Shown piece after piece: positions 1 to 10,057 of a stretch of DNA of 64,000 bases. Positions within the stretch are counted from its first letter, which is position 1. Each line of letters begins with the position of its first letter. The stretch is from contig NW_026570233.1 in assembly GCF_019649055.1 (NCBI RefSeq), positions 1,364,001 through 1,428,000 of the forward strand. Direction: 5' to 3'. The notes under the pieces are model-generated. The model was given only the letters and a program-made list of their open reading frames with translations. It ran no database searches and was not told where the DNA came from. This DNA comes from Paramacrobiotus metropolitanus. Lineage: Eukaryota > Tardigrada > Eutardigrada > Parachela > Macrobiotidae. Both the position numbers and the translations under genes were made by a program.

Positions 1-286
1 CGATTGCATTTGTAAGTTTTTTGGCCTCATGCTTTATTCTTCTTCAGTCGAGTGCCTTTTCTGGGATTTTGGATCAATAAATACACATTTAAAAACGCCA
101 AAAATGTAAATCAGCACGCAGCAAAAATCTGGAAATGAGTATCACTCTGACAGATTTACCGTGGCTATCGGTGCATCGATCGTACTCATACCAATACGTA
201 CTCATATCAGTATCTATGCTTACAAAAACGTTTCTAGTTAGACTCGTTATTTTTAGCCATAGACTTCAGCCTTTCAAGAAAGCATT
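1..286. other. No gene seen (left edge)
   Basis: AT-rich sequence up to the last exon of the minus-strand secreted-protein gene. It would be that gene's 3' UTR or downstream flank. No coding pattern or repeat is visible. Confidence 0.4.
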
Positions 287-2008
287 TCATAGCACACTGG
301 ACAGTAGCAACTTGTCGCTGTGTGCTGCCTGTTCTTCCAGATGTGGTGCATTACGAAACCACGCACGCTTGGGTGAGAATCTGGTCATGTTCTGAGAAAC
401 GTCTAGTGCGTCGGACATAGCGCGGTATTGAGCCTGGTAACCGCTGGGGATCGCCGATGGATTATACAATCCACTGGCGTAGTACGCAGGATGCCCACTG
501 TAACTCTGTATCACCGGAGGCGATATGACCTGTGGTATGCCGTATCTAGAAAACCTAACAACTGCACTGAAATCGTTTACGAGCTTGTTAAAGTAATAGT
601 ATTCTCATACCCTAAGCGACAACATTGAATCCAGTCAATGTTATACACCTGCGAAATGGCGTTGATCTTCTTGGCCATGCCGGTCATCACGTAACCTTGG
701 ATGCAGGCCACCTCGAAGTTGATGTTCGAGTCGTAGTATTCTCCGTACTGGTCGTGCGTTACAGCGTAATCTACGACAAAAAGAAAACAAATTTATTTAA
801 CTTATTACTATTTCATTTACGGAAGTGTAGTGTTACTCACAGCAGGAGGCGTAGTCAATATAGTACCCTTTCGGCGTCGTGCAGCATTTCATGCCACAGG
901 TGTTGCATCGGCCACGGGACGCCACATATACCAATTGAGATCATCGTCGAACACCCCTGAACAATCAGCAACTGTACTTATATACATACCTCCGAAGCGC
1001 TTTTACTGTACTTTTACATATTTATTCGACTTACCGGTATTAAAACTGTTCTTGGTCAAACTGGAGTTTTTAGCATCATAGCAGAAAAATACAAAAGTAT
1101 AGTTCCGCAAAAAGCAACTGAAAGGTCAAGCATTTTGTTTAGTAATTTGTAAACCTTTATATTCTTTAACGGTTTAGAAATCCATTGTTTGATGCAGCCT
1201 ACTTTGAGTAGTATGGATATAGGCCGTTTGATGGTGGTTTATAAGGGAACATGAACTTGCACCATAGCACCTGCAATCTCTTGACACCAGCAGCAGCACA
1301 ACATAAAAATTGCGTCAAAACACTGCATCATGTCACATACGGCATGGCCTGTCTTACCTCAAAATCATCTATGAAGTCTCTGCAAAAGCGAGTAAATACA
1401 ACAATACATCCGAGAAAAAAGGATGTCTTTCCACTTACTGGACTCCTGCAATGTGAAATCAATCTATAATATTTCCTTAAAGGTCACTCGCAAGAATTGT
1501 TACTGCTTTTAGTTTACAGTGTATTTTTTACAACAATATGCTTTTTGTTATAATTTTCTCACCCACTGCGGCTTCTCCGTCAAGGCACTCGACCAACCAT
1601 TTCCGTTGCGGATATCGTGGCCCTCCATGCTGATGGAACGTGTACACTATTGTATCGCCCTATAAACACGCGGAATATCTGTTTCAGCACTAAATGGTAC
1701 AGTAAATAAGGGAAAAATCGTGTTAATATTCCCAACGTTGCCATAATTTCAGTGTATAATAAGAATGATACGAATCAGTATAGCAAACAAAAACCCAAAT
1801 GAATAACAAAAAATTGCGCACAGCAACTAAAAGATAGCCCCATGATCATTTGTTGCAGGAAGCCGATAATATCAGGCACCGTCTTACATACCGTTCCATA
1901 GGTTATATAACTTCCCTGATACCGGTACGTTGCTGAAACCGAATGAATTGCTAACTGTATTATGCCGATCGTTAGCGTAACGAGACATGAAATATAACTT
2001 TTCTGCAT
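287..2008 (-). CDS. Secreted cysteine-containing protein, multi-exon, possibly dermatopontin-like
   Basis: I assembled this gene from splice signals. Exon 1 (2008-1892) has a real ATG and a signal peptide (hydrophobic residues 8-22), then a GTATGT donor in phase 0. Further exons read in phase at 1659-1563, 1445-1439 (7 nt), 1379-1358 (22 nt), 1050-1035 (16 nt, weak acceptor), about 957-841, 770-611 and 545-287, with the stop at 287. The 957-841 exon shows two open frames that do not join: the upstream frame meets a TGA while the downstream frame is the one that splices correctly to 770. This means a frameshift or an exon boundary I missed. The last exons hold paired cysteines and a segment with the spacing C-x4-V-M-T-G ... 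D-W-I-Q-C-C, reminiscent of dermatopontin-type extracellular matrix proteins. The family name is tentative; secretion and the minus strand are better supported. Confidence 0.55.
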
Positions 2009-3368
2009 ATCTGCGTTATGAATTATGAAACAAGCAGTTATGAATCTAAATTAATGAAAGCGTTCTTGGAATCTACGTGCGTATGTGGCAGTTTCATAAC
2101 GTTAACAAGCAATCAGTCGATATTCAGGTAGGCTGAGGCATTGCATGCGGTATGACCACACGGCAGTGAGTCAACAGTTTTATTTCTTTTGTGAAGAAAT
2201 ATTTTGATGGCTCATCTTCACGCTATGCAGTGCCGCGTTGACCAGTGGAAAGTTATGCACTGTCATAAGCAGTTCCATTCAAAAGCGCTAAGCAACGGTG
2301 TGAAACGTTTTCCATTCAACAGAGGCAGCGTGAAACGAGCGGATTAATACGCTAATTGTAATTTTTAACCGCCTACATACGTATAGTGTATCCCGTAAAA
2401 GTCTTTGCCATCTGTCTTACACAAGAAACGGCAATGTGGATCCTTTTGTTTCACGCCGCGTAAGAAACCATCATGACTGGCAAATATTACCGGTCCATTG
2501 ATTCACTTTTTTAGTTTTTAAGTAAAATTTCGCAGGTACGAGGTTCGTACATATATCTTTCAGGAAGTTATTAATTTATCAATGCGAATACGTTTGTTCG
2601 ATACACTATGCACGATTTTATACAATGGCGTTTGAGTCTCACCATGTTATTGTATACGCTATACGGCCATAAGTATACTGTGTAGTATCCCATAGGAAAA
2701 GTGCGGATACATCATATCTATATAAGAATGATAACAAGGACTATAATACGAATGATAATAAAGTTTGCTGCTACAGCCAAACGTGCATATTATAGCCATC
2801 CACATAACAGTCATACTGCATCAGTACGAGACTACAAACAGTATAAAAAACATACTTCTATTTATATATTATATTGTTCTCTGTATCGGCGAGGCGCAGA
2901 CTGTGTATTTTATCCTAGCATCTGATAAAGGGAAGTGGCCCGGTACATGGTACCAAATTCGTGTACATGCACGAAATCTTTCACTTTCGCGCACTCCCAA
3001 ACCCTTTTTTCTCGCGCGACAGTCGACTTATCTGATAACAGAGTGGTTGTTTAGACCTTAAATATCGATGCTTTCATCGGAAATTAAAAAAGTCCAGCTA
3101 AACAGTTTTCGACATAGTTTAAGCTATATCTGATTATTAAATAATTTACGCTGTATTTTTTTCGGCTGTTTCCCCACTAACAATTAGCTTAGCCAGTTAA
3201 CGGTACAGTCTTACAATGTAATACAGTACGTGCCCGGCAAAATATATGTCTGAAATCGGTGACCTTTGTATCCTGCAATATTATTCTAAGGAGAGCTACA
3301 TACACAAATAGTTCTGCTGCGGAAATAAAGCTCGGGTTTTGCTATTCACAGTTTTCTATGTATTTTAG
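2009..3368. other. No gene recognised; probable 5' side of the split membrane-protein gene
   Basis: AT-rich. It should contain the promoter of the minus-strand secreted-protein gene (ATG at 2008) and, on the plus strand, upstream exons of the gene interrupted at 3473. I could not identify those exons with confidence. Confidence 0.3.
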
Positions 3369-3472
3369 TGCACATCATCGGAAATGGGTTAAACGAAGAC
3401 CTTGCATCTACCGTCATTGTATCCCTGGAGGTCCTGCTTCTGTTTGTGGCTGCTGGTCATGGACTGTACACC

Positions 3473-3655
3473 CGTGACCGACCAATTCGTCGCATAAAAT
3501 CTCGTCGCGGGACACTTCGTCGGCGACAATTGGTCGCGAAGACATTTAGTTTCTGGACAAGTCGTTGCCAGTCAATTTGGTCGGGAGACATTTGGTCGCG
3601 AGACATCCGGTAACACGGACACATCGGGGCCAGACATTTCGTCGGTGGACAATTG
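3473..3655 (+). repeat. Left terminal array of the MULE (about 12 units of ~15 bp)
   Basis: Successive degenerate units share GACA followed by TTGGTCG or TTCGTCG. The array begins directly after the target-site duplicate and is the inverted partner of the array ending at 6321. Confidence 0.75.
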
Positions 3656-3928
3656 GATAGCCAATTATTTTAAAAGAAAAACTTTATTTTCAGTTTAAAA
3701 AGGCCGTCGTCTGACTTCGAATCAATTTTATTGAGACCGGCATATAAGATTACACATTTCCGTATATTTTTAAATTTTTGAAATCGTAGTTTTACATTTT
3801 AAATAAATTATACACAAATTTAAGTTGCTGATCTGTACGTAGTGCCTTTCTTGTAAAACACTTATGACCTAATAATTATGATACACTATAGTGACCATAC
3901 TAATCTATTTGCTACTCATTACGTGGTA

Positions 3929-5221
3929 CAGAGGGTGATTTCGCAATATGCTTCCAGCAAGGGAAAAAATTCCCAAAAATTTCCCTTACTATTCTTTTTA
4001 TTTGTTTGCTAAACAGTCTTGTGGGACAAAGTGTGCCTAATTGTTCAGAATGATTTGTGGAGTTCGAGCGATCAACATGGCATGAAAAACCGATTGAAGA
4101 ACAGGGTGCCGTGTGCTGGCGTTATTAACAATTTGTAAAAGCCACAGGAAAATCACCGAGCGTTTGATGAGCAAAGGGATCGTTATTTCTCATACTAGGA
4201 TGAATAAGCTTTTGGAAATATATGGGCCCGAGAGCGAAGGGTGTGGTTCGCCTGTAAAACGCCTAGGAAATCAGTGCCCACCCAAAATTCCCACAAAGTC
4301 CCTCATCGCCGACGTCAAGAGGGCTATCTTAATACCGAATCCACCGTATCAGAGACAGTTGGCAAGGAAATTTAGGACATCCCAGTACACGATATCGAAG
4401 ATTATTCATCGTAATCTTGAAGCGAAAGTACGTAAAAAAGGCAAAGTACATGCACTGTCAAATAAGCAGGCAGAACAGCGTGCTTCTCGTGGTCCCCGAT
4501 TTGCCAAATTTCCGAACCAGCGAAATTTTCCCTACATCATTTTAATTGACGCAGCATTAGTCTATCTTTATTATACGGGCTAGCGAAGAAAGATCTGCTA
4601 CGAGTTTAAAGAATCCGAAAATTCCGAAAATTGGATGAAATTTTGGAAAGTTAAAAAACCACAAGGTGTTACGTATATCGCCAAAATTTTTTATCGTGGC
4701 CCAACAGTGATCCGGTTCATTTCTCCCACTGCTAAAATAACCGCCGATTTCTACATTCAAAACGTGTCCAAGCCATTAATCCGAGAAGACTTCCAACGTC
4801 TTTGTCCAGGTGAAGAAAGGAAGGTAGTACTGCATCAGGACCCCGTTCCCGCACATACTGCCAAAAAAACCTGCCAGATGCTAGCTTCTCGTGGCATCCG
4901 ATACATTCCGAAGGGCATGTGGCCGAGCAACTCCCCGGACTTTGCATCCATGGATTTTGGAACGAACGGGATTTTTAAAAGAATTTTGTATCACAAGCAT
5001 GCAACGTCGATTCGCAGTTTGTTAACAGTCGCGCGCCCATCTTTGTCTAGAATTTCAATTACCCTAAGCCACAAGATAGTTCGTTCCTGGCGTTATCGTG
5101 TGGAGTTGATGGCAGAGAAGAAGGGCTTTCAGACAGAGCAAATATTAAAATAAAGTATATGCGGCGGAGATTATAATTAATTTATGAATAAAGTGGAAGC
5201 ATATTGCGAAATCACCCTCTG
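3929..5221 (+). mobile_element. Tc1/mariner transposon nested in the MULE
   Basis: The ends are perfect 28-bp inverted repeats starting CAGAGGGTGATTTCGCAATA (3929-3956 and 5194-5221), with a TA dinucleotide on each side (3927-3928, 5222-5223). Length is 1293 bp, normal for the group. It lies wholly inside the MULE, so it arrived later, and its intact ends suggest a moderately young insertion although the gene is decayed. Confidence 0.92.
4113..5153 (+). pseudogene. Mariner-type transposase, decayed
   Basis: Two open stretches (4113-4583 and 4635-5153) in different frames cover one transposase. The first has the helix-turn-helix region. The second has HQD-x3-AHTA, the second catalytic aspartate, and S-P-D-F-A-S-M-D with the third. 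These are separated by 37 residues, giving DD37D spacing as in maT-like mariners rather than the DD34D of classic mariners. An in-frame stop after the first stretch and a frame change make it non-functional. The last lysine codon runs into the TAA at 5151-5153. Confidence 0.8.
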
Positions 5222-5818
5222 TATTAAATAACAAATATTACACTAATAAATCAACCTATTTTTTGCACTTTCACTGGCAAAAATAAAGCAGAGATAACAA
5301 CCAAGCGAGAACTATTTTGGTTATTTATCCCGGTTGTCTATCTCCGGCTTCTAACAGACTCTCTATTTGGAACTCATTCACAGAGAAATCACAGCACGGG
5401 CAATCGTCTCACTTTCCTTTACCCGAACAATGATGTAGTTCCAGTTCCCATCACACGCTTTGATTAGGTGATATAGGGCCTGGACCGAACTAGTCTCCGT
5501 TTCCCCACATTGACACATATAAGATACAAAAGCATTAGGATCAAGTCGTTTACTGCTGAACAGCAATAAAATTTAACAATGACTTTCTCTTTCTGCGCAG
5601 TTGCTCTTTCTCTCTTACGATCGTAAAAGCCAGGCAAGTCTGGTTTAATGTCTTTAAAAGTCGACGTCGACGCTGAATCGCGCCAAGATCACACTTCAAA
5701 AAACTTACGACAACGGTGCTTCCAAGATAATTACACTATTTTGCTAGTTTTTTTAACTAAAGCGCAAACTTCAACACATTTGACCTTTTGATTCATTTCG
5801 TTCAGTTTTTAAATTATC

Positions 5819-6160
5819 ATGGTTGAATACAGTTTTTCTTCGACCATTCGCGGGGGGAAGCTATTAATCCATGATTATTTTATGTATACGCTGGAACGAA
5901 AGGTCAATACTGCTCAATTTTGGCGATGTAAAGATCGTTCGTGCAATGGTCGCGTGCGCCTGCTTGACAACGCACTCACTGTTACCAAAGTTCACAGCCA
6001 TACAGGTGACCGTGCTGCCATCATCGTACACACTTCACACATGGATTTGCGTCAGAAAGCGGCAGGTGACCTTGGACAAACACGCCAAATTGTGCAAGCA
6101 ATCAACAGTACCGTGGCGATTTATCCATGCGACGAAATGTACCAGTTAAGCAACGAGTAG
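5819..6160 (+). CDS. FLYWCH zinc-finger protein carried by the MULE
   Basis: A 113-residue frame with a good ATG. Residues 3-60 fit a FLYWCH finger: aromatic start, R-G-G-K-L, D-Y-F-M-Y, then W-R-C, C-N-G-R-V and H-S-H giving the C2H2 zinc ligands. In animal Mutator-like transposases this domain comes first and the DDE catalytic domain follows. Here the frame instead runs into the right terminal repeat array, and its last ten residues are encoded by a repeat unit. It is either a truncated transposase or a captured DNA-binding domain; no catalytic part remains. Confidence 0.7.
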   Translation: MVEYSFSSTIRGGKLLIHDYFMYTLERKVNTAQFWRCKDRSCNGRVRLLDNALTVTKVHSHTGDRAAIIVHTSHMDLRQKAAGDLGQTRQIVQAINSTVAIYPCDEMYQLSNE

Positions 6161-6321
6161 AGTTGCTACCAACTGTCACGACAACGAAGTATCCCACAAC
6201 GAATTGTCCTTGTAACGAAACATCCTAACACCAGTTGTCCCCCGACCAAAAGTCCTTTAGACGAAGTGTCCCCGACGAAATGTCCCGCGACGAACTGTCC
6301 CGCGACGACTTGTCACGTAGC
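6129..6321 (-). repeat. Right terminal array of the MULE
   Basis: About ten units of the same ~15-bp motif read on the minus strand (CGACGAA-n-TGTCC on the plus strand). The array includes the 3' end of the FLYWCH frame and abuts the second copy of the 9-bp target duplicate at 6322. Confidence 0.75.
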
Positions 6322-6609
6322 CTGTACACCATAAGCCAAGCAAAGGATCATACAGCATCAACAGGGATGTTTGTCAGCTTGTGGACACTTAATGCTACAC
6401 TGAGCACTCTTTACAGCATCGAATTTACAATAATTCTGGGATTCGGAATTTTGGCACCGTTATTAACTCACACCCCCATAAGTGGCTTGGCTGTAGCGCT
6501 TGTTGTCTTCGTTGCTTTGAAACTTGGAACAAGCTTCGCGGCAGCTCGCCTTTCCCAGCGATGCGGCGATATCATCAAAAAGAATAAATCAGTTTTGCCA
6601 AATGTATAA

Positions 6610-7628
6610 AGCTGGTACCATAAATGCATTGCACTACAATATTGCGAGTCTAGTACAGAAAGCGATACTGCGCATACTTGATACTGAGAGGATATTGTTT
6701 GTAAATAGAGTGGTTATTTATTTCTTTTACTAATTATTGTATCGTGACCGCTGACTTTCGACAGCCATAAATGCTGTTGCAATGATTTTGTTTGCTGCTT
6801 AATGCATGTCGGTTCAGGTTCTGATTGTCAGAATAAAGTACGAGTAGTTTCCACAAACTCCATGCACTAAGTAGGTGGCAGAGGCAGCTCCGGCTTCAAA
6901 CTAATTAAAACATTCATGATGAAATTGACTAAAATCCATGAAAAAGCAAGTCTGATCTGCGATCCTGACACGACAAAATCGTTACCATTTGTGTCATGAA
7001 TCATGGTATCTTTTCTGTTCGTATAAAACTAGTGAGACAGTTATGATTATAGCTGTTAATATTCATTTCATTATTTTGTAAAAACAGATATTTCAGCTAG
7101 CCGTAAGAATGCCAAAAGAAATGTTAAAACAAGATTTTCGAAACACTTCATGTTTGACATTTCAAATTAATACGTAGAAAAGGCAGTTTCTGTTTGACAC
7201 CACCACCATCTAGATCGAACAAGTAAATCGTGTATTATCCAAGTGCGGTCAAAATTATAGTGCATGTGTAAACGACCAGAAGGTACACAAATAACATATG
7301 AAAGAATATCACAATTTCTTACTGGTCTTTGGCATGGTTTTAACCAAAGTTTTGACGACGTGCGCAATTTACGTTAAATCCAGATCCAATAACGCAACGC
7401 GCCCGATAAAATCAGAGATACTCTCACAAAGATGATTAGTAATAAATCTACTGATACTTGCCGCCATAGCTGTCACTGTTATTACGATATCTGATCGGTA
7501 CCCCTCAGCGGTAGACAACATGTGCATATTGGCATGATATTGCTTTATCAGATGCCGCAATAAGAAGAAAGCTGCACAAGTGAAGTCAATGAAATTGTTT
7601 CTAATAATGTGACTACGTCTCTCATTAG
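6610..7628. other. No gene seen
   Basis: 3' flank of the split membrane-protein gene. Frames on the minus strand near 7167-7722 have no coding character, and the upper one is partly made of the inverted terminal repeat that starts at 7629. Confidence 0.4.
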
Positions 7629-8814
7629 TGGCAGGGTGTAAAAGGTGGCAATGGCACCTGCCACTGGCAGTTGCCACCGGCAGTGGCATGTGGCATTTCG
7701 CCACTGGCAAGCGGTAAAACATGGCAGTTTTTAAAAGTGCAGCAAAATTAGAAATCAGTCTGCCTTCGACAAAAGTAATCTATAAACGGAATCGATTTCA
7801 ATAAATTCTACACCTACAGATACTTGTCTGCGGCTAATCAACTACCTGTACCGCGCTTACCACCGGAATGAACGCTGCAACGCTGCAAAGTAAATTTATG
7901 TATCACGAAAGTTTCTTTAAAATTATTTTGTCTTAAATGTTCGCAATTTTTTAAAATTCTTTAATTCAAAAATAGATAAATTTCCTTATTTTTCAGCTTA
8001 TGAGTTGTTTTCTTTATGAGCATGTTATGGCTTTTCCGGGGCCTCATCCTGATTTGCCTCGCAAAATTTTTTTAACGACGTACTACTGACAAAAACAATC
8101 TGCAGTACGAGAGAATGCTAACCGGCAATTCACTTTTCTTCGATTTTGTTGAGCGACGTGTTGCAGAAACAGTTTTGCTGAAAGGCAGGGCTTGCTTGCC
8201 GGTGCTAGAAAACCAGGTAAAAAATTAAGAAGCTCTAAGAAGCCATACCGATAAAGGGTCGCAAAGCCAGAAAAACCCAAAAACGCAAAAAATAGGAAAA
8301 CTTATTACAATATAAAGAATTTATGAAATTTTTGTGCTACATAAGTCTATTTTGCGGCGTTAGAGCGCTCACTGCATTGGTAGGGGTGGTACAGGTCATA
8401 GGCTGGCAGCTGAATGTCCTTAGATCTTATTGACCCGCGCACTAACTGCGACCAGAAGTTGAAAGTAAGAACGTTCTTCCACTGGTCCTTTAGGACTTCA
8501 AATTAGGATTCCTGGTTCGTGTTCCTGATCAGATTCTGTCGGTTGTTTACTGTAATAGTTGAGATAAAGGTTTGCTCTATCAATTAGGTAGTGGCAGGAA
8601 GTGGTTAACCTCGTACGCTAACCCGTCGAAGGTGTTTTTTACACGTTAATTTCGTTTCACAATTCACTGATCTGGATGGCTGACTGATTTCTGATTATTT
8701 CTACATTTTTGAAAATTGCCATGTTTTACCGCTTGCCAGTCGCAAAATGGCACATGCCATTGCCGGTGGCAAATGCCAGTGGCAGGTGCCACTGCCACCT
8801 TTTACACCCTGCCA
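7629..8814. mobile_element. Non-autonomous DNA element with ~100-bp inverted ends
   Basis: 7629-7735 and 8706-8814 are near-perfect inverted repeats starting TGGCAGGGTGTAAAAGGTGG, rich in GGCA/TGCC sub-motifs. The inner ...CAGGGTG/CACCCTG... termini resemble hAT ends, but I find no convincing 8-bp target duplication. The 970-bp interior has no transposase and no long frame. It is best described as a non-autonomous TIR element of unassigned superfamily. Confidence 0.75.
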
Positions 8815-8988
8815 GCTGGTTAAAATACATATAAAAGCGCTTACTTTCTCGTTAGCATAAGCATCGAGTTGTTACACATTTTAACATAACGCTACTTTAA
8901 TTATAAAATTGTGTATCAGCTTCAGTACGAGCTTCTACAAAATTTTCTGCTATATTTGCACTCGTTTATAAATCTCCACAAGCAGGAC

Positions 8989-9010
8989 GCGCGGCGCTTA
9001 CGCGCCGCGC
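8989..9010. repeat. Perfect GC-rich hairpin
   Basis: GCGCGGCGC, a 4-nt loop (TTAC), then GCGCCGCGC: a 9-bp perfect stem in otherwise AT-rich DNA, just before the minisatellite. There is no poly-T run and no gene immediately upstream, so its role is unknown. Confidence 0.8.
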
Positions 9011-9034
9011 TGACGCGGCCCACGGTTACAAACG

Positions 9035-9615
9035 GCTCAAAAAGTGTGGGTCTAAAGGCCATCGGTGACCAAAGGTTTTTAAAAGGCCTTCACTGACCAA
9101 TGGGTTAAAAGGCCTTCGGTGACCAAAGGCCTAAGAGGCCTTCAGTGACCATAGGCTTAAAAAGCCTTCGGTGAACAAAAGCTTAAGTTAAGCAGGTACC
9201 GCACGCGTGGCCTTCGGTGACCGTAATAAGATGGGTACCGCACGCGTGGCATTCGGTGACAAAAAGCTCAAAAGGCCTTCAGTTACTAAAGGTTTAAAAG
9301 GGCGGGTACCGCACGCCTGGCCTTCGGTGACCAAAGGCAAAAAGTGGCGCGTATTACACGCGTAGCGTTTCGTGACCAAAGGCCCAATAAGGCGGGTACC
9401 GCACGCGTGGCCTTCGGTGGCCAAAGGCTCAAAGGGGTACCGCACGCGGGGCCATCGGTGACCAAAAGCTCAAAACGGCGGGTACCCCACGCGGGGCCTT
9501 CGGTGACCAAAAGCTCAAGAAGGCGGGTACCGCACGCGTTGCCCCCGTGACCAAAGGCTTCAAAGGGCAGGTACCGCACGCGGGACTTTCGGTTACTAAA
9601 GGCTTAAAAGGTGGT
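9035..9615. repeat. GC-rich minisatellite (GGCCTTCGGTGACCAAAGG core)
   Basis: Some 17 imperfect copies of a unit centred on GGCCTTCGGTGACCAAAGG. The first part (to about 9195) has short units of ~29 bp. The second part (about 9190-9615) adds GCGGGTACCGCACGC, giving units of ~40-58 bp. The open frames on both strands here are translations of the repeat and are not genes. Confidence 0.85.
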
Positions 9616-9871
9616 ACCGCATGTTTACTAACTTCTTAAAATGTGGTACCGGTAAGTTAATTAAAGTTATCAGGTTCTTAAAGAACAAAGATTTTGAAGC
9701 TTAGTAAGGAGCAAACTTGAAGCTGGGATCCGATTTATCGGGCGAAGGTTATCACAGGTGAAGGTACCAAGTTTCGGAAACTTGGCAAGGACAAACGCGT
9801 AAAAGCACAGGTTTAAGGGGCTGCAATAGCTTAAAAGCCGCTAGGCGGATTCTGGCCAATCAGAACGTTCT

Positions 9872-10057
9872 GTCTACCATCTTTTCAATCCCGACCGCAC
9901 AATCTCCAGCTCGATCAAGCTGAGACCTGAACGGAACTGCCATTGAAAACAGTTTCTTGCCTGACTACAACGCTACCAGAACCAAACTCCTTCGTGAATA
10001 ACACGAAAACAGATTTATGCTGCAGCATATTCCACCTGATTTTATACCGGCAGCGCT
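9872..10057 (+). promoter_or_regulatory. Upstream region of the broken serpin, conserved with the second serpin
   Basis: About 185 bp before the ATG at 10058 align with 30754-30939 before the intact serpin. Shared blocks include TCTACCATCTTTTC, GACCGCACAATCT and GACCTGAACGGAA. A TATA-like TTTTATACC lies about 20 bp before the ATG (TTTATATACC in the other copy). Conservation shows that the duplication took promoter and gene together. Confidence 0.5.

Larger units (their letters stand above)
3473..6321. mobile_element. Mutator-like (MULE) element with tandem-repeat inverted ends, 9-bp TSD
   Basis: Both ends are arrays of a degenerate ~15-bp unit of the type GGACA-n-TTCGTCG, in opposite orientation (3473-3655 and about 6129-6321). 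The element is flanked by a perfect 9-bp direct repeat, CTGTACACC (3464-3472 and 6322-6330), the length typical of Mutator-like elements. It encodes a FLYWCH zinc finger, a domain often found at the N-terminus of animal MULE transposases, but no transposase core. It should therefore be non-autonomous. Without the nested mariner (1.29 kb) it is about 1.55 kb. The interior at 3656-3928 and 5224-5818 shows no other coding sequence. Confidence 0.75.
3369..6609 (+). pseudogene. Host multi-span membrane protein gene, split by a transposon
   Basis: An exon starts after a TTTTAG acceptor (3369) and encodes a hydrophobic span, ending at the 9-bp sequence CTGTACACC (3464-3472). The same 9 bp recur at 6322-6330, and from there the same reading frame continues to a TAA at 6607-6609 through two or three more hydrophobic segments and a basic tail. 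Taking out 3473-6330 makes one continuous frame, so the element landed in coding sequence. The product looks like a small protein with about four membrane spans (tetraspan-like), but I do not recognise the family. As it stands the allele is broken unless the element is removed by splicing. Upstream exons were not found. Confidence 0.6.

Noticed and set aside
9188-9579. Overlapping open frames on both strands with repeated G-T-R and A-V-P-A
   Set aside because: They are translations of the GC-rich minisatellite; frames stay open only because the unit lacks stops.
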